A DNA stretch of 5,462 nt from an uncultured Gammaproteobacteria bacterium (lineage in GTDB: Bacteria > Pseudomonadota > Gammaproteobacteria > Steroidobacterales > Woeseiaceae). Of the stretch, positions 1 to 5,237 are shown piece after piece; position 1 is the first letter of the stretch; every line of letters starts with the position of its first letter. Location of the stretch: contig CALKYK010000152.1 of the NCBI GenBank assembly GCA_938003715.1, positions 1 through 5,462 of the forward strand, given 5' to 3'. The notes under the pieces were generated by a model. The model was not told where the DNA came from. It ran no database searches and was given only the letters and a program-made list of their open reading frames with translations. Made by a program: the position numbers and the translations under genes.

Positions 1-2
1 AT

Positions 3-1034
3 ACGCAGCAGGACCTCAAGTTGCTGTTCGAACGCGACGGCGAGCGCACGACGCTCGAGCTGGAAACCGCCGACGGACAGCCGGTCGTCGAACGTACCCT
101 CTCCAGCTACATCGTCGACACGCGCGAGCTCGACGCCGGCATCGAAGCACTGGACCTGTACTGGACGCAGACCGGTAGTGCCTTCATCGGCGAGGTGACG
201 GTCGAGGCCAGCAACGACCTGCGGGCCTGGCAACGCGTCGGCAATTCGGCCATCGCGGAGCTCGTCGAAGACGATGCGAGTATCGTCAAGCGACGCGTAC
301 TGCTCTCGACAACGATGGCTGATTTCCTGCGCTTGACCTGGGACTCGTTGCCCCCGGACTGGGGTCTTGCGGAGGTCAGCGCGACCTACACGCTGGGCGT
401 GCCGGGTGCGGTGCGCGAAACGCTGCTGCTCGATGCCGACCCGAACGGGCCTCCTGGCGAGCGGATATTCTCGCTGGGCGGCGCGGTGAAATCCGACCGG
501 CTGCGCATCGTGCTGCCGCAGCCGAACACCGTGATCGCCGCGGAGATCCATCGCTGGTCCGATGAATACGAGCGCTGGTACCGGATCGCCGACGGCACGT
601 TCTACCACATCGGCCGCGGCGACGACGTCGTGCAAAGTTCGGCGGTCGGCGTGTCGCGATCGCGCAGCAGCCGCTTCAAAGTCGTCGTGACCCGCGGCCG
701 CCCCGACGTACCGATGCAACTCGAAGTCGAATGGCTCCCGGATACGCTGCTGTTTGTTGCACAGGGATCACCGCCGTATACGCTCGCCGCCGGACGGGCC
801 GCTGATGCCGAAGACAACTTCCCGCAGGAAAGGCGCTTCGGTCTGCGATCGCTGGCCGGGCTCGCCAGCGAGCAGCAGCGCGCGGCAACGCTCGGCGAAC
901 GCTACGCCCTGGGCGGCGCATCGGCATTGCAGGCGCCGTCGACATTCAGCTGGAGCACGCTGGCGCTGTGGCTTGCGCTCGCGCTTGGCGTCGGCTTCGT
1001 CGGCGTGATGGCGATGAAAGTGTTGCGGGAATAG
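3..1034 (+). CDS. DUF3999 family membrane-anchored protein, 5' end cut by window
   Basis: The frame is open from the window edge; a TTG lies at 21, but codons before it (TQQDLK) read on smoothly, so the true start is outside and about 343 C-terminal codons are present. Two beta-rich repeats resemble discoidin-like domains: one runs from about 150 to 290 (ALDLYWTQTG, then VEASNDLRAWQRV), the other from about 420 to 620 (LLLDADPNGPPGERIF, then IHRWSDEYERWYRIADGT). The late segment EVEWLPDTLLFVAQGSPPYT, followed by LAAGRAADA, is what I recognise as the DUF3999 signature. A single membrane helix (about 951-1022) lies near the C-terminus with a short basic tail (MKVLRE), so most of the protein should face the periplasm. 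Family function is unknown. From memory these genes often sit just downstream of a multi-pass DUF2339 gene, which would lie off the left edge. It converges on the PagP-like gene with a 7-base gap, and I see no hairpin terminator there. Confidence 0.82.
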   Translation, partial: TQQDLKLLFERDGERTTLELETADGQPVVERTLSSYIVDTRELDAGIEALDLYWTQTGSAFIGEVTVEASNDLRAWQRVGNSAIAELVEDDASIVKRRVLLSTTMADFLRLTWDSLPPDWGLAEVSATYTLGVPGAVRETLLLDADPNGPPGERIFSLGGAVKSDRLRIVLPQPNTVIAAEIHRWSDEYERWYRIADGTFYHIGRGDDVVQSSAVGVSRSRSSRFKVVVTRGRPDVPMQLEVEWLPDTLLFVAQGSPPYTLAAGRAADAEDNFPQERRFGLRSLAGLASEQQRAATLGERYALGGASALQAPSTFSWSTLALWLALALGVGFVGVMAMKVLRE

Positions 1035-1041
1035 CGCCGGT

Positions 1042-1578
1042 TCAGTTCGTACCCGGCAACAGTTGCTCGACATTGACCTTGAACTGCAGGAAATAGATGC
1101 CGCTGACGGTAGGGTCCGCCATGTTGACCCGGAGCATGTTTTTTACCGCGCTGACCGGAAGGTAGGTCACGTTGAAGCCGACGTAGCGATTGCCGAAAGT
1201 TACGCTCGGCAGCATGCCGGGAAACGGTTTGTTGTCGTTGACGTCGCGGCGGGTCATGACGAAAACGTTCAGGCCGGCGTCGAGATAGGCGCCGCCCAGG
1301 CTGTCCGTACGCAAAAGGCGCCGGTGCAGTCCGGCGCCGGCGAAATACGACATTTCGTCGTTGCTGTCGCGAAAGCCGTTGGCCATGACGACCGGCCGCC
1401 AGAGCGACTGGTCGGCGAACTCGTACTCGATGCCGAATCCGTTATTCGCGTCGTTCCACTCGCAGGTGGAATCGACGTGGGTCGACTTGCCGTTGATCAC
1501 GGCGGTCAGGGTTCCGGCCCGGGCCGGTGCGGCGGTGAGCGCCAGGAGTAGCAGCGCGACGATCGACATCCGTTTCAT
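1042..1578 (-). CDS. PagP-like outer-membrane beta-barrel, putative lipid A acyltransferase
   Basis: This is a 178-residue protein with a clear signal peptide (MKRMSIVALLLLALTAAPARA, cleavage near 21/22). The mature part aligns by eye with E. coli PagP, the outer-membrane enzyme that moves a palmitate from a phospholipid to lipid A. Matches are NGFGIEYEF (47-55) to GGGFGLSRW, GFRDSNDE (68-75) to AFKDSWNK, and the run from FPGMLPSVTFG (119-129) to FNVTYLP (135-141), matching PLPVLLPLASVGYG and FQMTYIP. The known PagP catalytic residues have counterparts: His34 in STHVDS, Asp71 and Ser72 in FRDS. Length fits an 8-stranded barrel. Odd points: the N-terminal amphipathic helix of PagP is missing, the loop before the last strand is longer (142-159), and about ten residues follow the last strand. 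Which acyl donor and acceptor it uses cannot be read from sequence. A divergent barrel with a different lipid substrate is possible. Met4 is an alternative start (see the promoter). Confidence 0.68.
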   Translation of the reverse strand: MKRMSIVALLLLALTAAPARAGTLTAVINGKSTHVDSTCEWNDANNGFGIEYEFADQSLWRPVVMANGFRDSNDEMSYFAGAGLHRRLLRTDSLGGAYLDAGLNVFVMTRRDVNDNKPFPGMLPSVTFGNRYVGFNVTYLPVSAVKNMLRVNMADPTVSGIYFLQFKVNVEQLLPGTN

Positions 1579-1590
1579 GACGGGAACGGA

Positions 1591-1606
1591 TGCAATGCCT
1601 GTGCCA
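1591..1606 (-). promoter_or_regulatory. sigma-54 (-24/-12) promoter of the PagP-like gene
   Basis: Read on the minus strand this is TGGCACAGGCATTGCA. It fits the RpoN consensus TGGCACG-N4-TTGCW at every defined base except one purine (A for G at the seventh position). The GG and GC pairs are 10 bases apart as required. The predicted transcription start is near 1580, only about 2 bases before the ATG at 1578. Sigma-54 promoters need an ATP-driven activator bound upstream, and a candidate site lies at 1657-1673. Confidence 0.75.
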
Positions 1607-1656
1607 GAGATTAATTACAGGTAATTCAGATACTTAAATAATGGACTTCGGAGAAC

Positions 1657-1673
1657 TGTAAAGAGTCCCGACA
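1657..1673. promoter_or_regulatory. PrsR-like activator site (TGTAAA-N5-CCGACA)
   Basis: The plus strand reads TGTAAAGAGTCCCGACA. As I remember it, TGTAAA-N5-CCGACA is the upstream element shared by PEP-CTERM genes in Gram-negative bacteria with exosortase, where the sensor kinase/response regulator pair PrsK/PrsR acts with RpoN (worked out in Zoogloea). It lies 50 bases upstream of the sigma-54 promoter, a normal distance for an enhancer site. It also sits inside a looser symmetry: GGACT at 1643-1647 pairs with AGTCC at 1664-1668. The consensus is recalled, not looked up. Confidence 0.6.
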
Positions 1674-1737
1674 ATGCCTGTCGCGCAACGCAGATCTGTG
1701 TCACGGACAGCTGCGGGCGCTGATCACGATCCTGGTC

Positions 1738-2670
1738 CTATACGTTTGTTTTATTCTCCGTGCTTACCGCGTCCAGACCATTTTCCCGCAGCACAATCTC
1801 AGCCTGTATGTCGTGAAGGATCACCGTGGCGCCGGTGATTTTCAGGCCGGCCGTGCGGATCGGCGTGCAGGTTGCGCGCAACCAGCGACTCCGGCCGTCC
1901 GGCATTTCGACCCGGCATTCGACATTCACGGTATTGCGTCCGTTTTCGAGTGCTTCCGTCAGGAACCCGTGACCGACCGGGATCGGAGAGCCGTCCGGCG
2001 CAAACAGCTTGAAATGGCTCAGCAACACGTCGACGCTGCGCCACTCGTCAGGTAACTCGTCGACTCCCAGGAGTTGCAATGCCGCCGGATTTTCGCTCTT
2101 TACCGTGCGGTCCGACTGCACGACGAAGACGGCTGCCGGCGAGTAGCGAACCGCGTTCTCCAGGTGATGCCGCGTGTCGACGAGTTCGCCGCTCAGCTTG
2201 TCCAGGCGACTGGTGCGATGCCGAACGGTCGACTCGAGTTCGTCGCGCGCGAACTCGAGCTCCGTCTCGCGCCGACGCAGCGCGACCATCGTTCGCAGCA
2301 GTCGGTCACGGTTTTGTCCAAGGAAGTACGTGATGACCAGAGAGAGAACGGCGGCGCTCAGGATCTGGGGGATGCCACCAATCAGCGTCGGCGGACCGAA
2401 GTTTTCGCTAGCAGCGTAGGCGATGTACGCGGATACGAAGAGGGCGCCAATCAGCCCGGCACGCATGCCAGCAACGGCGGCCATGATTGCCATTACGCCG
2501 TAAATGGTGAGGAACGGCACCGGCACGATGATGCCGGCGCGGCGAAACAGTTCGACGTAGGCCAGCGTGGCCACGACCAGCCCGATCGCACCCGCTTCAA
2601 CCCTTATCTCGCGCAGTTCTATTGGCTGCCCCCCGGTCTCCGTTGCCCGTTTCAGGCCTGCGCCCCGCAA
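1738..2670 (-). CDS. Membrane PAS-domain sensor without an output domain
   Basis: This is a 310-residue protein. Four hydrophobic segments lie at about 25-42, 48-68, 70-88 and 98-117, an arrangement like the small four-helix sensor module of KdpD-type kinases (DUF4118/MASE-like). A charged helical stretch follows (about 119-172; RDRLLRTMVALRRRETELEF and onward), likely a coiled coil. Then comes one PAS domain (about 170-290) with ENAVRYSPAAVFVVQSD at its start and WLRATCTPIRTAGLKITGA and VILHDI at its end. The protein stops about 20 residues later. No histidine-kinase H-box, ATPase, GGDEF, EAL or effector domain follows, and the next 160 bases encode none in any minus frame I read. It may pass its signal to a separate partner. 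The start is uncertain: TTG at 2670 keeps the first membrane helix intact but has no good ribosome site, and no in-frame ATG precedes helix 2. It diverges from the PA2779-like gene. Confidence 0.75.
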   Translation of the reverse strand: MRGAGLKRATETGGQPIELREIRVEAGAIGLVVATLAYVELFRRAGIIVPVPFLTIYGVMAIMAAVAGMRAGLIGALFVSAYIAYAASENFGPPTLIGGIPQILSAAVLSLVITYFLGQNRDRLLRTMVALRRRETELEFARDELESTVRHRTSRLDKLSGELVDTRHHLENAVRYSPAAVFVVQSDRTVKSENPAALQLLGVDELPDEWRSVDVLLSHFKLFAPDGSPIPVGHGFLTEALENGRNTVNVECRVEMPDGRSRWLRATCTPIRTAGLKITGATVILHDIQAEIVLRENGLDAVSTENKTNV

Positions 2671-2801
2671 ATGCTCGCCCGCCCGGCACTCAGCGGGCCG
2701 GCCGGTTCCCGATGCCCGGTATGTCCCGTTGATTCTAATGCAAATCCGCGGTCGCGGGTTGCGATCGCGGCCGGCAGGCGCCGCGCAGCGGCGGCTGCAT
2801 G

Positions 2802-2822
2802 TTGCCGCCGCAACGGCGGCAA
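2802..2822. repeat. Perfect inverted repeat, 9-bp arms, 3-base loop
   Basis: TTGCCGCCG, CAA, CGGCGGCAA forms a perfect GC-rich hairpin in the divergent region, about 50 bases before the PA2779-like gene. Only three T follow on the plus strand, and no gene ends here, so an ordinary terminator is unlikely. It could lie in the 5' leader of the PA2779-like transcript or be a protein-binding site. Confidence 0.5.
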
Positions 2823-2831
2823 TTTACGATC

Positions 2832-2850
2832 CGGAAATGTTCCGACGTCG
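2832..2850. promoter_or_regulatory. Adjoining palindromes, possible operator
   Basis: CGGAA-ATG-TTCCG (2832-2844) is a perfect 13-base palindrome. It runs into CGACGTCG (2843-2850), a second perfect palindrome. They end just before the ribosome site (AAGG at 2861-2864) of the PA2779-like gene, a suitable place for a repressor site or mRNA structure. No regulator is identified. Confidence 0.3.
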
Positions 2851-2869
2851 CCAACGGAGTAAGGTAACG

Positions 2870-3259
2870 ATGATCATTCAATCGAGGCCCGTTCAACTGC
2901 TCTTCGCACTTCTTGCAATCGGCGTGTTTTGCGCGGCGACACCGACCACTGCGGTCTCCGCAGTCATCAGCACCGGCGAGGCGCTCGCTCTCGCAGAACG
3001 CGAAACGAATGTCGAGCGCGTCAATCGCGTGTTGCAGCAGGAATCGGTACGAGAATTGCTGGTCGACCTCGGCGTCGATCCCATCGACGCATCTCTGCGC
3101 GTCGCGAGCCTTGCCGATCACGAACTGGCGCTGCTCGCCGAACGCCTGGAAGAGTTGCCGGCCGGTGGCACAGGTATCGTCGAAGTCGTCGGCATCGTGG
3201 CGATTGTCCTCGTCGTGCTCGAACTCCTCGACGTTACGAATATATTCAATTCCTTCTGA
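2870..3259 (+). CDS. PA2779 family (DUF6627-like) small membrane protein
   Basis: This is a 129-residue protein of unknown function that I recognise from the family named after P. aeruginosa PA2779. It has an N-terminal hydrophobic signal segment (about 8-30). A charged helical region follows (about 34-95) with the family pattern GEALALAERETNVERVNRVL, then ESVRELLVDLGVDPIDASLRV, then LADHELALLAERLEEL. Next come LPAGG (96-100), one strong membrane helix (about 103-120) and a short tail DVTNIFNSF. With a cleaved signal peptide, the helical part would lie in the periplasm, anchored by the C-terminal helix. ATG at 2870 is preferred because AAGG sits 5 bases upstream. An in-frame ATG at 2837 lacks a ribosome site and lies inside a palindrome. 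The PA2778-like peptidase lipoprotein gene begins 17 bases downstream, and the two genes are typically paired, which suggests a joint function. Confidence 0.83.
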   Translation: MIIQSRPVQLLFALLAIGVFCAATPTTAVSAVISTGEALALAERETNVERVNRVLQQESVRELLVDLGVDPIDASLRVASLADHELALLAERLEELPAGGTGIVEVVGIVAIVLVVLELLDVTNIFNSF

Positions 3260-3276
3260 AGGCCGGGCGTTTCACA

Positions 3277-4227
3277 TTGCTGCGGACAGCGCTGGCCGTG
3301 TCGTTGCTGGTCGCGCTGGCCGGCTGCGCTGGGAATCGCAGCCTCCTGGCGGAATTGCAGCGTTTCGACACGCCGATCGAACTCACTGCCACGCCATTCC
3401 ACGCCCAGTCGACCGACCAGTGCGGTCCGGCCGCGCTGGCGACGCTGCTGAACACGGCCGGCATCGCAGTCGGGCCGGAGGAACTGCGCCGCCGGGTATA
3501 CGTGCCCGAGCTCGGCGGCAGCATCCAGCCGGAGATGCTGGCAGCCGCCCGCGCGTACGGCCGGATCCCTTACGTCATCGATCCGGACCTGCCGGCGGTC
3601 GTCGAAGAACTTCGGGCCGGACGACCCGTGGGCGTGCTGCAGAATCTCGGCGCCCGTGCGTGGCCCGTCTGGCATTACGCGGTCGTGATCGGTTACCTGC
3701 CCGAAGAAGACGCGTTCGTGCTGCGTTCCGGCGAGACCGAGCGGCACGTGCTGCACGCCAGTCGCTTCCTTGCATCGTGGCAGCGAGCCGGCAACTGGGC
3801 ATTCGTCATCCTCGAGCCCGGAGACCTGCCGGCGCGCCCGGTCGCCGTTCGCTACCTGCAGGCGGTTGCCGCCGTTGAGTCCGCCGGGCTGACGGACACG
3901 GCGATGCGTTCTTACGCTGCCGCAACCCGTGCCTGGCCCGACAATGCCATTGCCTGGCTGGGCCTCGGCAACACGCACTACGCGCACGGCGATCCGGCGT
4001 CGGCATTCTCGGCGTACTCGAATGCACTCGAACTGGCACCGGGCGACGCCATAGCTATCAACAATCTCGCACAGGTTTACGCAGACCGCGGCTGTACCCG
4101 GATCGCGCGGGAGCTGATCACCGATGCACTGGCGCGTGAAGGCATGCCAGGCGAGCTCGAACGAATGCTGCGCGAGAGTCATGCGTCGTTCGGCGAGAAT
4201 ACGGCGGCGGACTGTCCGGTTCGCTGA
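3277..4227 (+). CDS. PA2778 family lipoprotein: C39-like cysteine peptidase plus TPR repeats
   Basis: This is a 316-residue protein. MLRTALAVSLLVALAGC is a lipoprotein signal with lipobox LAGC (Cys17). Residues after Cys are A, G, with no inner-membrane Asp, so outer-membrane sorting is expected. The peptidase domain (about 36-180) shows Gln44 and Cys49 in HAQSTDQCGPAAL and His133 in VWHYAVVIGY, the pattern of C39 (double-glycine-type) cysteine peptidases. QPEMLAAARAYGRIPYV (84-100) and VGVLQNLG (118-125) are typical of the PA2778 subgroup. TPR-like repeats follow from about 190 to 290 (AIAWLGLGNTHYAHGD, then AIAINNLAQVYADRG). No ABC-transporter part is attached, unlike bacteriocin exporters, so it likely acts alone in the periplasm. 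The start is TTG: the frame is open far upstream, but only this start gives a proper signal peptide after the PA2779-like stop. The ribosome site is weak, so translational coupling to the upstream gene is likely. Substrate is unknown. Confidence 0.85.
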   Translation: MLRTALAVSLLVALAGCAGNRSLLAELQRFDTPIELTATPFHAQSTDQCGPAALATLLNTAGIAVGPEELRRRVYVPELGGSIQPEMLAAARAYGRIPYVIDPDLPAVVEELRAGRPVGVLQNLGARAWPVWHYAVVIGYLPEEDAFVLRSGETERHVLHASRFLASWQRAGNWAFVILEPGDLPARPVAVRYLQAVAAVESAGLTDTAMRSYAAATRAWPDNAIAWLGLGNTHYAHGDPASAFSAYSNALELAPGDAIAINNLAQVYADRGCTRIARELITDALAREGMPGELERMLRESHASFGENTAADCPVR

Positions 4228-4291
4228 CCGTAGTTTGCGGCTGACTCGCAGGCAACACCCGGTAGGAATTTCGACGGCGCAGTGACATCAT

Positions 4292-4340
4292 GCCCGTGTG
4301 AGACCAGGGACGGGCGCACGGCCGGCGGCACTACCGGCCG
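4292..4340. repeat. Two tandem inverted repeats before the orphan lipoprotein gene
   Basis: The first repeat is GCCCGT (4292-4297) with ACGGGC (4310-4315), loop 12. The second is CGGCCGG (4319-4325) with CCGGCCG (4334-4340), loop 8. They fill the 143-base gap between the PA2778-like stop and the next gene. Neither is followed by a T run, so an intrinsic terminator is not well supported. They may instead slow decay of the upstream message or fold in the leader of the downstream one. Confidence 0.4.
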
Positions 4341-4370
4341 ATACAGGAATGAACGGGGGGCATAACCACG

Positions 4371-5237
4371 ATGCGTAGTAACGGCAGCGTTTTTCTGCTT
4401 CTGGTCTTCGTCGCCGCCTGTCAGCGCGATAACGTAGCCGACCTGTCCGCGGCGGCGGGCGAATCCGCGATTCGCGAGCACGTCACGTTTTATGGCGCGG
4501 GCAAGGTGGCGCGTTACCAGCAGCACGCGGACTCCTCGCTGGAAATGCTCGAGCCGCTGTTCTTCGCGGAAATCTTCATCGCCGCCGGCGGCACGGTGAG
4601 CAACGCCAGCGTGACGTTTCCGCCGCCGCTCGGCACGACACATCAGCTCGAATATCGCTACTCGGAATCCGAGGAAATCGGCGACGTCATGTACCTGAGC
4701 GGCCTGGCGGCCGACAACGAGGCGCTCGAGGCGGAATATCCGTCCGGCCCGTATTCCTTCACCTTTGCAACGCCGGCCGGCGCCGTCGCAAACAGTGTCG
4801 TGACGTTCGCCGGGCGCGAATTCCCGCGCCAGCCGGTCATCATCTTTCGCCAGGGCGGCCAGACTATTGCCTTCGATGCCGTCGACACCGAAAACGATCT
4901 CGTCATCACCTGGCCGCCATTCGAGGAGGGGCGCGCTGACGCGAACGGTGTGCTCGACGACCTCATATTCGTCGCGATCGACAGCTGTACTGTCGAAGAC
5001 ATCGTGCACAGCGGCCGCCCGTTCGAACGCGACGACTACCTGACGTACCGTGCGACCGAGTACGTCGTGCCGGGCGGCACGCTGGAACCCGGGCAGACCT
5101 ACAGTATGTACGTCGAGCACGCGATCCTGCCGCACACGAAGAAGGAATACGGGATCCCGGCCTTCACGACCTTTGCCGCATCGACCTACATGGATTTCAC
5201 GACCCGCGGCGTGGCGGATCCCGGCTACTGCGAATAG
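4371..5237 (+). CDS. Orphan lipoprotein with beta-sandwich (Fn3/Ig-like) domain
   Basis: This is a 288-residue protein of no family I can name. The N-terminus MRSNGSVFLLLVFVAAC ends in a lipobox (VAAC, Cys17) followed by Q, R, which predicts an outer-membrane lipoprotein. The rest is beta-rich with no membrane helix. Residues 155-277 follow a pattern I associate with fibronectin-III/Ig-like sandwiches: PVIIFRQGGQTIAFDAVD, then NDLVITWPPF, a DDLIFVAI strand, YVVPGGTLEPGQTYSMYVEH, and a closing YMDFTTRG strand. The first half (about 33-150) may be a second sandwich domain. Besides the lipid-bearing Cys17 there are only two cysteines, 206 and 287, which could form a disulfide. No catalytic motif is seen, so a binding or structural role is more likely than an enzyme. 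ATG at 4371 follows GGGGGG at 4355-4360 (10-base spacing). It converges directly on the EAL gene, with stop codons back to back. Confidence 0.7.
   Translation: MRSNGSVFLLLVFVAACQRDNVADLSAAAGESAIREHVTFYGAGKVARYQQHADSSLEMLEPLFFAEIFIAAGGTVSNASVTFPPPLGTTHQLEYRYSESEEIGDVMYLSGLAADNEALEAEYPSGPYSFTFATPAGAVANSVVTFAGREFPRQPVIIFRQGGQTIAFDAVDTENDLVITWPPFEEGRADANGVLDDLIFVAIDSCTVEDIVHSGRPFERDDYLTYRATEYVVPGGTLEPGQTYSMYVEHAILPHTKKEYGIPAFTTFAASTYMDFTTRGVADPGYCE

Noticed and set aside
1063..1551. Long open frame on the plus strand opposite the PagP-like gene
   Set aside because: It has no signal peptide, domain or ribosome site. The minus frame has a signal peptide, catalytic-residue match and promoter, so this is a GC-rich antisense shadow.
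1618..1737. Continuation of the PAS sensor past its TAG stop by readthrough
   Set aside because: About 40 more codons are open in frame, but they encode no recognisable domain and run through the control region of the next gene.
2772..2787. Possible second sigma-54 site (CGGCAGGCGCCGCGCA) before the PA2779-like gene
   Set aside because: GG and GC are correctly spaced, but several consensus bases are wrong and the local GC richness makes such a match likely by chance.
2837..2869. In-frame ATG at 2837 as start of the PA2779-like gene
   Set aside because: It adds MFRRRQRSKVT without a spaced ribosome site and lies within a palindrome; ATG 2870 has AAGG 5 bases upstream.
2929..3276. Upstream extension of the PA2778-like gene to ATG 2929
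   Set aside because: It would overlap most of the PA2779-like gene, and the added residues are Arg-rich out-of-frame sequence that would bury the lipoprotein signal.
3118..4182. 354-codon open frame on the minus strand opposite the PA2778-like gene
   Set aside because: The composition is Arg/Gln/Val-rich without recognisable motifs, while the plus strand encodes a clear lipoprotein peptidase.
4349..4378. Nine-codon reading frame MNGGHNHDA overlapping the orphan lipoprotein start
   Set aside because: AGGA directly abuts its ATG with no spacing, and the peptide is unremarkable, so it is probably chance.
4179..5135. 318-codon open frame on the minus strand opposite the orphan lipoprotein
   Set aside because: It has no motif or ribosome site. 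The plus strand has a lipobox and a patterned beta-rich sequence.
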